Shown in pieces: positions 1 through 9,879 of a DNA stretch of 25,290 nucleotides. The translations under genes and the position numbers were made by a program. Origin of the DNA: Syncephalis fuscata (Eukaryota; Zoopagomycota; Zoopagomycetes; Zoopagales; Piptocephalidaceae); the NCBI GenBank assembly GCA_025786725.1, contig JAHLTZ010000121.1, forward strand, positions 1 through 25,290, read 5' to 3'. A model generated the notes under the pieces. That model had not been told where the DNA came from. It worked only from the letters and a program-made list of their open reading frames with translations, and made no database searches. The stretch's first letter is position 1; each line of letters opens with the position of its first letter.

Positions 1-187
1 GTGGCAGAACGGTGAATGTGGTGGCAGAACGGTGGACTGATGGTGGCAGAACGGTGAAATGGTGGTGGCAGAACGGTGGACTGATGGTGGCAGAACGGTG
101 AAATGGTGGCAGAACGGTGGACTGATGGTGGCAGAACGCTAAAATGGTGGTGGCAGAACGGTGGACTGGTGATGGCAGAACAGCGGT
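1..187. repeat. 22-bp minisatellite, left array (cut by window start)
   Basis: About eight tandem units of roughly 22 bp, each built around GGCAGAACGGTG. On this strand the array is G-rich; the array at 14257 is the same repeat on the opposite strand. Two unit types alternate, one continuing GAAATGGTGG and the other GACTGATGG. It ends at a degenerate tail (GAACAGCGGTATTCC) where the unique part of arm A begins. Units 121-187 pair with 14250-14316 in the right arm. Further out the unit order differs between the arms, as expected for a fast-evolving tandem array. Confidence 0.9.
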
Positions 188-913
188 ATTCCACCATCTC
201 ACCGTTTTGCCAGTTCACCGTCCTGCCACTACCATTCTGCCATTCCGCCATTCTGCCTTGACAGTCTCTGACTATCGACTATCAGTCTACATTTAAAGCA
301 TTTGCCGTTTCTTTGAAGCTACAGGTAAGCATTGTTATGTTTTATTAAATATGTATTATTGTGCGGACAAAGACGGTGTAGCACAAATAGCCATGTACGC
401 TTTTATAATCGGCTGTTTACTATGGTAAGACAACTGGCGCTGCTATGTAATAAATACTTGCTTATTTTTACTTCAAACTACTTACCATTTAATCAACTGT
501 TATTTTTACATAGATATTTAGGTATGCAGTGTTAGTGTTGCTGTTTGCATTCATGCACTGTGTTTTGTTTTCAAATAATACTAGCTTTTAACAAGATCAC
601 AAGTCTTCTTCCTTGCCGTGTTATAATATGGAATAATATAGATTCAAATGAATGGTCAAATAAAGTGTAAAATAATGGCAATAAAGGTATAGTATGCGTA
701 TTGCACAAGCAATCAAGTAAAATATACAAACAATACGGCGAGTAACAAATAAACGAGTTTTATCAATAAGACATGATGAGTATAGTTTAGAATAGAATTA
801 ATGGATAAAATAATAGTGAAGATATACATAGACGATTAGGTAAGTACAATAAATTGAACCTATAGCAATAAAGCTAGCGGCAATAAAATACCTGCTGTAA
901 ATGGGTTGTGCTT

Positions 914-1092
914 ATTATATGACGATCGATATATGACTTAATAAATACAGAATAGTAATGATATGGGTGGATAGAAGGCATATGCATACTAAATACTAAA
1001 TCTATAATGACGAGTATTTTAATGGCTAATGCCATCCACCACACAGTTTCATGCCCAATAGATTGGATGTTGTTAAATTTAGCCATTTATCT
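914..1092 (-). repeat. Diverged module copy in outer left arm A
   Basis: Mirror of 13342-13520, with the core at 980-1020. A missing base near 922 relative to the other two copies (13510 region and 23950) changes the end of the overlapping short frame. Confidence 0.5.
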
Positions 1093-1663
1093 TTCAAATC
1101 ATACTAGATCATTAGCAAATTGTTTAATATTATTATACTAGGCTTAACACAATCAAACCAATCAAACGAACCACTATTGCTATTATTAAAATGACCAGTG
1201 TGGGTGTAGCTTTATAGAATGTAACTATTTTTAGTATACTAGCAGTATAGTACAATTCAAATAATTGAATGGCATAACAAAGCTACTAGACACTATACTA
1301 ATGTTGATTTATAGCATATTTATTTAGTTAAAGGATGCTAAATGTTAAAGCGTTTATAAAAAAGTAGCTGTATTTGCTACTACCTATAATCACGTTAGGC
1401 ATGGCATTACAATGGGAATCAGCACTATGATATAAGCATCATGTCAAATAGTTGACCTCCATATACACACACATTCAACGATACAAGAAGGCAACAGCAA
1501 TGGCAATGTATATCAGCGAGTATAAGTACGACAACCACCGCTCGTTATAGTTGCAATGTTGGTGGTAATATTCAACTGACATCAGCGGCGATCAATGTCA
1601 ATACACGCCAGCAAGCTGCACATATTAGCTACTGTATTAATAAGCAGTATAGTTAAGCAACAT

Positions 1664-1690
1664 ACAGCAGCATACAGCAGCATACAGCTG
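1664..1690 (+). repeat. Short tandem repeat of AGCATACAGC-like units
   Basis: About two and a half copies of a 10-11 base unit (CATACAGCAG). The same array is mirrored near 12745-12772 and repeated near 24693-24720, as expected for arm A. Confidence 0.6.
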
Positions 1691-2617
1691 TTGAAACGCA
1701 TGTTAGTACGCATGCAACACCAGCGATTGATTCTATGCTATAATTACAAAATAAATAGTAGCGTCATTATGGTTGATTGTAATCAAAATACGTGCCGACG
1801 GCCAATATATATTAAATATTGTTAATATTTAATGCTAATATTGCCATTTCTATTTGTGGTGCCTTTTCACGATTTTTCCAACATATGTCAGTTATATGCG
1901 CCAATGCGTCAACGCCATGCGGTTATAGTAGATGCTATTACGTATTTCTAGCTGTATGATTGATAGAATCAAGAATTGGTAAAGTTAATTAATAAAGGCT
2001 ATAATAGTCCTTTTTTTGTTATTTTGACAATAAAAGCCCACACAAATACTAATTAAAAAATGTATCGATTGCTTAATAGATAGCCAATTGCAACTTGACA
2101 GTATCAATCCCTGTAGCCATAATTGACCGTTAACAATTGCCGTCGATTTGCTAGTTATGTCGGCCAACCAACAGCGTCGGTGACATGATATAATTAATAA
2201 ATATATTAATGATTGGTATTGCATATAGCTACAGTATGTGTGTAATAGCACAATAGCACGCAATGGTACACCGTTAGCCACACGTGCTGTGAACGGTATG
2301 CTAATCATGTACATTGGTTGTTTTATTAGCATTGGTGGTGGCGTGTATCAAGTATAACCGGCATCATTGGTAGATCATGTTATGTGGCATTGCCACTGGC
2401 AACTATACAGATGCTATCAGTCATCCGTAATAGTACTGACAATGTTAATGGCTGTGAATGTGTTATACAGACAATGGCGATTTTGGCTACATACCGTATA
2501 CAATTATGTAGTGGAGTGTATAACAATAACAGCCATTGGTATAGTATTGTCCATTGGTGCGCACACCATACTGTTGCTGGTATACAAAAGCAAATCTTAT
2601 GCATAGTCATCAGTTAG

Positions 2618-2970
2618 TAACAGTGCATATTATGCTGCCACTTGCTAAACGAGCAGACGTTAACTGTCCATGTTATTTGTAGATATGTTTCAAATTGGCA
2701 AGTACCAACACTAGGTTTACTACTTGTGTCGCCAATTACCCAGTAACAACTGGCATGACAATTCTCAATAGCCAGCATTAGTATACATGTTTATATTGAC
2801 GATCGGTAATCTTCAACAGTAATTTCAATTGTGGCATTTATTAAACACAGCTCACTACTGTCGTTGGCAATACAAATAGCAACTATTTTGCCAATTCCTA
2901 GTTGTTGCACTGCAATACATAGCATTGGTTTACAATGGTAGTAAGCTGTATAAATAGCGCTCACTAACTG
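2618..2970 (-). pseudogene. Unrecognised decayed reading frame, left arm A (mirror copy)
   Basis: Mirror of 11465-11817. Here the text GCCAACGACAGTAGTGAG keeps the frame that the right arm loses, leaving a single in-frame TAA over about 117 codons. Function is unknown. Confidence 0.3.
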
Positions 2971-3643
2971 TTAGTATCGGTAGCTATATCATGCCAATGA
3001 TGCACGCAGTATATTCAACACTAACTGTCGACCAGTAACCAGCAATACACAATAACAGATAGCACTAATGTAGCCATATGATTAACTGATACCCATGTTA
3101 CATGTCTATTAACCTATAGCCGGCTATGGAAATAATCAAATATCCATACTTTATCGGTGTTGACGCGCGATTACTAGCATATTGCTTAACAGAATATTGC
3201 TATACTATTATATTGGCTATTGTTAATCAGTTGATACAGCTAATCAGCAGGTATCCGTAAATACTATGCAACCAGCTAGTCGGTAAACAACATGGATTAA
3301 TAGCGTTTGGCCAGCTATATATATATATTGAAAACATGCATGGTGCTTAGTTGTCCATTTGCTAATAGCGCTTGCTATTAATTTCTACTATTTAGATAGA
3401 TATTAACAATACGATCTTGTCAATAGAATAATGCTAATTTCTATAGTAATCATGAGCAATATTACAATGTTGCCATTGCCAGCTAACTAATATAGCTGGC
3501 TATACGTTGATGGCAACAGTAATTTAATGTTTTCATGTTCACTACTGACCATTGACGGCTGCTTGATTGTTTATTAATGCTTATATATATATTATACAAT
3601 TATCCGTGTTAGTAATGTAGCTGTTTATATATTATAATCGACA

Positions 3644-4553
3644 CATATTCATTATATAGCGCTCTGTAATAACGTTCATTGGCACTATTCCAGCGTCAAA
3701 ACTATTAACTTTGTCATAACATCGTTGAAACTTTAAATAGCTGTATTAGCTCAATATCGATCTGTACCAAAATAGTTGCATGTACATGCACAATAGTCTT
3801 TTTGTAATGCTCTATAGTCTGCAATACATTAATCGAATGATCTATGTCAAAGTATCACTATCATATCTATATGCTAAATATACTCATACATGTTTTGGTT
3901 ATTGCCAAGGTATGAGCCAATTTCACTGTCGACTCGTTTATTGCACCGTTTAATCAATTTACCCATCACATCGGCTTTAATACTAAGAAGCCGTCCCAAT
4001 CTTGTTGCCTTCTTTTGAATATGCTTAATTCAACGGAACATTTTACTTTGTTCTGTTTACTTACAAATCAACAACAGCTCATCAATACTACCAATTCCCA
4101 GTTGTAGACTGCCAATAAGCAGTGCAAATCCATCAGATATATCGTCGAAATTACATAATCGATTACGCCAGGTAGAACAACAACATAAGCGATCAGCTAC
4201 TGAATACAACGTAATATGCTGTGTGCATGTGACGCTAATCGATGATGAAATAAAATGATACCTTTACGCATCAATGCCACAAATACTGACATTGGTTCTA
4301 AATAATTAGCACTCTGTGTATTAGTATAGAATGAACGGAAACAGAATAGATCATAGCTACAAGGTAGCTAGCATTTCTTACGTGTATCCTCGAGCTTAAT
4401 AGCATCAGTCGTCAATGGATGTATACGGAATATCTAGTATTCAATGTACTTTAATTCTGATTAATTGTCTATTCTATATCATTCATTAACAAATGCACGT
4501 ATTTCTGAATCAGTGGATGTTATTGCATCCACTTGGAACAAAGCTTTGCGCAA
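3644..4553 (-). pseudogene. CorA-family magnesium transporter remnant, left arm A (mirror copy)
   Basis: Mirror of the remnant at 9880-10791, with the same stops and frame breaks wherever I compared them. The gene was therefore already dead before the arms were formed, or the arms have been homogenised since. One visible difference is in the SEIG-x-YLG motif: serine (TCA) here, proline (CCA) in the right arm. The segment covers the cytoplasmic domain to just past the signature motif. The second membrane helix is not recognisable. Confidence 0.75.
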
Positions 4554-5401
4554 TAGATTGGCTGTCTAGTGTATATCCATTAATATTATGGCTTCATTTT
4601 TCGCAGAAGCAATGCAGCTTTTCAATAATGCTGTCGCCGCATATTTGAACTAATATCAACCGACATTGCTGAAGCAAAGCTGTTACACCGGTCAGCTGTA
4701 CTTAATAGCGCTAAATCAAATTCAACATCCTCCAGTCATAAATCCAATTTTCAGCGCTTGTATACAAATTTAATTGAGCAGTGCCGCGTATTGTATAGAA
4801 GTGGTCGCTGATCTAGCCGTTATTGGCATATTACGCCATAAATAAGCTGACAGTCTAAATTAACCACCAACAAAAGCTGTCGATTGAATAATCCTTGTAA
4901 CTTCAAAATAAACAAAACACGGATTTACCAGAATATACAATATACAATACAGTTTAATGATTTGTAGCGGCGTGTAGCAATAGCTGACGGCGTAATAAAA
5001 ACTCGACCCAATTAACAAGCATGTTTATATACCACAAAAGGCTATGTAGCCGCTGCAACAACTGTAGCTTGCTATTTACAAATATTCAACAGCATAGAAG
5101 AAAGCCATGCTGAATAGACTGAATGAAAGTAGACATGAACGACAAGCGGCAGATCTTACAACAAATAAAGCTACTAACAAGTGAACCACTGTAACAAACT
5201 GCGCACGTTTATTAGAAAACAAAGCACTACGCAATAAGACGAGTAGACACGCTAAAGTGTATAGACAGGAAAGTAACTGCTGCAGTGTATATGGACCAAT
5301 GAGAGATAAAAAAGGAATGAGCTGAGCTTTACAACCAATAGACCTAGCGCCAAATAAACAGCAGTTTTGAGTAGCGCATGGCTATCATATGACAGAACGA
5401 T

Positions 5402-6004
5402 ACAGAATGAAACGAATATATAAAGTAAAAAGTATGAATAGCAGTGGTATAGCTACTAAGCATATATGCATGAGTGAATGAGCGACATTAGTCGACATTT
5501 ATAAATAATAAAGCTAGAACAGAAATAAACATATTTTTGGATAGAGCAAGGCTATACGAGTATAGAGTGATGTATAGAATGATAAATGTACGGTAAGAAA
5601 GCATGTAAAACGACATCAAAGCTATAGTGTATATAGCGCAATGAATGGAGAGAGAAAAGTGTATTGGGACAAACAGATGATAGAATGTACCTAGTATGTT
5701 ATAAAATGGTATATAGAGGTGTGGGATATAAAAGAATGGTATACGTGAATAGAGGATATATGCATACTGGATAATGAATCTATAATGATGAGTATTTTGA
5801 TGATAGACGTCACTCACCGCCCATCATCATGTTCAATAGACTGGATGTTATTAAAAATAGTCATTTGACCACCAAGCAAACAACAAATGCGATGATGTGA
5901 TAATTAAATAAAACTCACCATTTGTCCCTATCTTTAGTAGAATAGATGTCTAGTTCAGTTACGCGATTATTATTAAAAAGTCATTTAACACAAATTATAA
6001 TAAA
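5402..6004 (-). repeat. Dispersed module copy (inner end of left arm A)
   Basis: Mirror of 8433-9035. It contains the recurrent 43-base core (here 5757-5798, minus strand), which reads on its own strand AAAATACTCATCATTATAG followed by ATTCATTATCCAGTATGC. Just outside the core is a second conserved string resembling CTATTGAACATG...GGGCGGTGAG. An open frame of 109 codons spans 5488-5817, but it begins with GTG and the frame is not kept in the other module copies, so I treat the module as non-coding. Confidence 0.7.
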
Positions 6005-6213
6005 GCTATAGCGCACTGAGTGGACTGAGTGAAGCTGATTGAAATGCATAATAAATATAAAGTGTTCAACCTGTCATTGACTAATAGTAGGATGTAAAGA
6101 TACAATTTTAATGATATTATTAGATTAAAAATATATGCATACTAAATAATAAATCTATGATGGCGGTATTTTGGACCCTGACGTCAGGTACTTTTAATTT
6201 CATGTTCACTAGA
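6004..6213 (-). repeat. Boundary block shared with palindrome C
   Basis: About 210 bases closely matching 22687-22893 in direct orientation and the reverse complement of 15245-15450; I judge roughly 90% identity by eye. Shared stretches include GACTGAGTGAAGCTGATTG, AAATGCATAATAAATATAA and TTCAACCTGTCATTGACTAA, with a module core at 6131-6172. In palindrome C this block lies between the module and the minisatellite. Here it lies between the module and the zinc-finger gene. It is absent on the other side of the gene. Confidence 0.75.
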
Positions 6214-6486
6214 ACGTGTGTGTAGGTCAGTTGCGCGAATACTATTAAATGTAGTCATCTAACACTAAATTGCAATTATCATTTAATTAAAAAACATTTT
6301 TTTTATAAACATTCAAATTATTCTGCCCACTTAACCGGCTTAGAAGTCAAAGAACACCAACTGTAAATATGCTGTACCCTTTATTATGTTTTGAGGTTTT
6401 AAAGCTGTCTTTATCTTCAATTAATCTCTAAAAATTTTAAAGTAATTATGGTTTTATAAGCTTAATATTTGCTAATTCGACGCATT
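6214..6486. other. Gene-proximal spacer, no gene seen
   Basis: AT-rich non-coding DNA between the boundary block and the zinc-finger gene. Its first 60 bases (GCGCGAATACTATTAAATG near 6233, then AACACTAAATTGCAATTATC) are a third, diverged version of the module edge seen at 5968-6000 and 22600-22640. The rest has poly-T/A tracts and no coding-like frame. It is part of the single-copy loop of palindrome A, and the promoter of the downstream gene presumably lies here. Confidence 0.5.
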
Positions 6487-6492
6487 TATAAA
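6487..6492 (+). promoter_or_regulatory. Possible TATA box (TATAAA)
   Basis: TATAAA lies 121 bases upstream of the chosen ATG at 6608 and 22 bases before a short upstream frame. The spacing is plausible for a fungal promoter, but such words are common in AT-rich DNA, so this is only suggestive. Confidence 0.25.
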
Positions 6493-6513
6493 GTCGAATT
6501 TTAAACAAAAGCA

Positions 6514-6534
6514 ATGCCATTTGCTAGTGCATAA
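6514..6534 (+). other. Short upstream ORF (six codons)
   Basis: ATG CCA TTT GCT AGT GCA TAA lies 74 bases before the main ATG in a different frame. If the transcript starts upstream of it, it could dampen translation of the zinc-finger protein. Nothing in the sequence shows that it is translated. Confidence 0.2.
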
Positions 6535-6607
6535 ACTATATTTTTGGAATAAAACTAGTATTTTTGTGAATAAAGAAACTAATCAAACAGTTATTCTTCT
6601 AAACATC

Positions 6608-8278
6608 ATGACCGCGAATAAATCACGTTGTCCAACGTGTGGAAAGGGTTTTCCGTCGTTAGCCAGCCGTAGGAAGCACGACTTTGAAGAACACAAGGCA
6701 CAAATAAACGTATGGAAAGGTGAAGGTAAGTAATGTAGCTTACGCTGAATAAATCAATCCACTTAACGATCTTCTACGACAGAACTACTTTTTGTTTGTA
6801 CTAAACAAGATGGGCGTTTTGGATGTCCGTTTAAAAATTGCACTGGCAGTTGCGCTACAACGGAAGGATTCAAAAAGCATCTAAAAAAGCACGAAGCTTA
6901 TATTACTTATTTCGAGATGGAAAACAAGGAAGCTCAAGTCGGAGCAAAACGACTTTATCAAGATGATAAAAAAGCGACAAGCTTTAAAAACAGTGATGAC
7001 GACGTATCACTGTTCACCAAAAAAAAGCAGAAGATTGGAAAGGAGCTATATTCTACTCCTACTCCTACTCATAGCACACCACTGGCGGATGCATCGCTTT
7101 CCTACGATGATGCAATTCTTAGTGCATTCAACGCGCTTCAAGCGTCGCCAAAATGCCAACAGAAGGCAAAACTAGTTGCAAAATCTAGCAAGTTACATCC
7201 TCTGTCGCTCACAACTGGAGATGGGCGTTCAACGTTTCACGTGCTGGCTGTCTCTGAAGCAATCTCACGGATTCTCTTTGCTCAGCCAAAAGGGGAAATT
7301 ATTGCACCACTGATTACACCCTCAGCAGCAGACAATGCCTGCCTTAATAGTAGCAAGACAGCTGACAACCGTTTACGTCATTGCTTGCAACATGGGCTGT
7401 TTGGTGAAAAACTGAAACAATGTGACATCATTGAAATGAACGATGAAATCGCCGAGCTATTACAAAGAGACTGGCATATTTGGCCACAAATGCGCTACGT
7501 ATCAGCGCAATTATTCAGCAATGCTATACTTGTTGAAGATAAGCAAATTCTACTGATCAACTGCGTGGAGGCGTACGGCCGCAGATGTACCATCGATGTA
7601 CATCATGAGACAGCGTGGCGTTCACCATCTGTGCCAGATGATGACGACCTTCGCTATAATGGAATTAAAGTTGTGGTGGACACATACAACAACTCAAAAA
7701 GACTGTTAATAGGAACGCATTCTTCAAATCTTCTTGTGACGTCGAGTGTCCTATTAAGAAATAATCAACAGATTATCCAGCTCGGGCCCAGTACAAAGGA
7801 CATTAGTCTAAAAGATCCACGGGTTTATTTGGACTCTAAAAGCATTGAAAAATCAATATGCCTTTTCAATAAGGGCAATAAATGTTGTCACATTGATTAT
7901 CTTGATTTCATGTCACAGTTACGCCAGGTTCGGTCGAAGTTCCATTGTCCTTCGACATACACACTTTGCCGCTCAAGCTCAGCGGCAACCAATTCTGTCA
8001 CTCGCCGCCCTTTTACCATTTGGACATTGGCGGACTATGAAATTTCTCGATTAACACAAGCAAAAATCGGATCGCAGTTGTTCCAAACAATTGCAACTGC
8101 TGTAATCAATAATGGGCGAAAGGCCAAGCTTCAAATGTCAGATGTGCAAAACATTGCAAACCAATGCAAAGAAGATAAAGTCTTGGTGTTCATAAAGCTT
8201 ATTCTTAAACAGTTCGACGGCCAAGATCATATTCAATTATCGGCAACAAGATATTGGACACACATCTGCAAGGCTTAG
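6608..8278 (+). CDS. Two-exon C2H2 zinc-finger protein, unknown family (gene in the loop of palindrome A)
   Basis: The exons are 6608-6725 and 6783-8278, giving 1614 nt and 537 residues. Joining across the 57-base intron keeps one frame, and each zinc finger is complete. Finger 1 is C8-x2-C11-x12-H24-x4-H29 (start RCPTCGKGF). Finger 2, encoded just after the intron, is C54-x4-C59-x12-H72-x3-H76 (start FGCPFKNC). A lysine-rich nuclear-localisation-like patch KKKQK lies at 119-123. The remaining 400 or so residues form a mixed, globular-looking sequence with an acidic run (PDDDD) near residue 330 and no domain I recognise. The ATG at 6608 has A at -3; in-frame sequence upstream of it has only a TTG. 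It is probably a nuclear DNA-binding protein. Whether it is a host regulator or an element-encoded factor is unknown. It is the only intact gene in the window. The C-terminus is doubtful: a coding-like frame continues to 8355 in another frame. Confidence 0.85.
6726..6782 (+). other. Spliceosomal intron of the zinc-finger gene
   Basis: 57 bases with donor GTAAGT at 6726-6731, branch-like CTTAAC at 6762-6767 and acceptor ACAG ending at 6782. It interrupts a codon after its first base (phase 1). Removing it joins finger 1 to finger 2 and leads in frame into the 453-codon frame starting at 6917. Without splicing, translation stops at TAA 6731-6733. The short length is typical of fungal introns. 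Confidence 0.85.
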
Positions 8279-8355
8279 CAAACATTGTTACAGGAAGTTT
8301 AAGCGATGCAAACAAGGCGGTAAAGAAAGAACTGTCTAAAATATTTCAAAAATAA
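8209..8355 (+). pseudogene. Displaced C-terminal coding tail of the zinc-finger gene
   Basis: The main frame ends at TAG 8276. The -1 frame is open from 8209 to TAA 8353-8355 and reads convincingly as protein (SIIGNKILDTHLQGLANIV, then DANKAVKKELSKIFQK), with an amphipathic lysine-rich end. Moving from the main frame to this one needs one missing base near 8225-8245, or an intron of length 3n+2. Candidates are 8186-8250 (65 nt) and 8180-8250 (71 nt), both with weak donors. Either the true protein is about 540-563 residues or the gene carries a recent frameshift. Confidence 0.55.
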
Positions 8356-8392
8356 TTAATGCAATGCTATCTTATTCAGCTGTCTTGTTTGT

Positions 8393-8398
8393 ATTAAA
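8393..8398 (+). terminator. Weak polyadenylation-like signal (ATTAAA)
   Basis: ATTAAA lies 38 bases after the TAA of the displaced tail. No AATAAA is present between the gene and the right arm. This is the best available candidate and is not strong. Confidence 0.2.
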
Positions 8399-8432
8399 GC
8401 TATCGCATTAACATTAAACGACTTATTGACCA

Positions 8433-9035
8433 TTTATTATAATTTGTGTTAAATGATTTTTTAATAATATTCGCGTAATTGGACTACACATCTATTCTAC
8501 TAAAGATAGGGACAAATGGTGAGTTTTATTTAATCATCACATCATCGCATTTGTTGTTTGCTTGGTGGTCAAATGACTATTTTTAATAACATCCAGTCTA
8601 TTGAACATGATGATGGGCGGTGAGTGACGTCTATCATCAAAATACTCATCATTATAGATTCATTATCCAGTATGCATATATCCTCTATTCACGTATACCA
8701 TTCTTTTATATCCCACACCTCTATATACCATTTTATAACATACTAGGTACATTCTATCATCTGTTTGTCCCAATACACTTTTCTCTCTCCATTCATTGCG
8801 CTATATACACTATAGCTTTGATGTCGTTTTACATGCTTTCTTACCGTACATTTATCATTCTATACATCACTCTATACTCGTATAGCCTTGCTCTATCCAA
8901 AAATATGTTTATTTCTGTTCTAGCTTTATTATTTATAAATGTCGACTAATGTCGCTCATTCACTCATGCATATATGCTTAGTAGCTATACCACTGCTATT
9001 CATACTTTTTACTTTATATATTCGTTTCATTCTGT
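8433..9035 (+). repeat. Dispersed module copy (inner end of right arm A)
   Basis: Homologous along most of its length to 15480-16085 in palindrome C. Shared features are the GTGAG-containing strings at 8518-8525 and 8618-8626, the 43-base core at 8639-8680, TTTCTGTTCTAGC-like text near 8910, GTCGACTAATGTCGCTCATT near 8940, and GTAGCTATACCACTGCT near 8980. Similarity extends slightly beyond the arm into the loop (8405-8433). No conserved reading frame is shared with the C copy, so it looks non-coding. Confidence 0.7.
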
Positions 9036-9879
9036 ATCGTTCTGTCATATGATAGCCATGCGCTACTCAAAACTGCTGTTTATTTGGCGCTAGGTCTATT
9101 GGTTGTAAAGCTCAGCTCATTCCTTTTTATCTCTCATTGGTCCATATACACTGCAGCAGTTACTTTCCTGTCTATACACTTTAGCGTGTCTACTCGTCTT
9201 ATTGCGTAGTGCTTTGTTTTCTAATAAACGTGCGCAGTTTGTTACAGTGGTTCACTTGTTAGTAGCTTTATTTGTTGTAAGATCTGCCGCTTGTCGTTCA
9301 TGTCTACTTTCATTCAGTCTATTTAGCATGGCTTCTTCTATGCTGTTGAATATTGTAAATAGCAAGCTACAGTTGTTGCAGCGGCTACATAGCCTTTTGT
9401 GGTATATAACATGCTTGTTAATTGGGTCGAGTTTTTATTACGCCGTCAGCTATTGCTACACGCCGCTACAAATCATTAAACTGTATTGTATATTGTATAT
9501 TCTGGTAAATCCGTGTTTTGTTTATTTTGAAGTTACAAGGATTATTCAATCGACAGCTTTTGTTGGTGGTTAATTTAGACTGCCAGCTTATTTATGGCGT
9601 AATATGCCAATAACGGCTAGATCAGCGACCACTTCTATACAATACGCGGCACTGCTCAATTAAATTTGTATACAAGCGCTGAAAATTGGATTTATGACTG
9701 GAGGATGTTGAATTTGATTTAGCGCTATTAAGTACAGCTGACCGGTGTAACAGCTTTGCTTCAGCAATGTCGGTTGATATTAGTTCAAATATGCGGCGAC
9801 AGCATTATTGAAAAGCTGCATTGCTTCTGCGAAAAATGAAGCCATAACATTAATGGATATACACTAGACAGCCAATCTA

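Larger units (their letters stand above)
1..6004 (+). repeat. Palindrome A, left 6-kb inverted arm
   Basis: The reverse complement of 8433-14437. Pairs were checked at many points (187/14250, 332/14102, 1595/12839, 3644/10791, 5488/8949, 6004/8433), and all sums fall between 14433 and 14437, so net indel is near zero. In most stretches compared by eye, differences are rare single bases. The inner edge is sharp: after ...AATTATAATAAA at 6004 the two sides diverge completely. Contents from outside in are minisatellite, non-coding DNA with a diverged module copy at about 914-1092, unrecognised DNA at 1100-3640 with a possible decayed frame at about 2618-2970, a CorA-type pseudogene on the minus strand at 3644-4553, unrecognised DNA at 4560-5400, and a module copy at 5402-6004. 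No intact gene is supported. Confidence 0.95.

Noticed and set aside
6521-6607. N-terminal extension of the zinc-finger protein from TTG
   Set aside because: Eukaryotic translation needs ATG here; the first in-frame ATG is 6608. The extension reads as AT-rich untranslated sequence.
8620-8949. 109-codon frame, identical in the left arm at 5488-5817
   Set aside because: It starts with GTG, not ATG. Identity between arms is expected for a palindrome and is not evidence of selection. Homologous module copies at 15650 and 18230 do not keep the frame.
9202-9573. 123-codon frame in right arm A
   Set aside because: The start is TTG and the left-arm copy is broken by a one-base indel. In-frame peptide-like text continues past the TAA to about 9660, so this may be the decayed N-terminal region of the CorA remnant, but I cannot support that.
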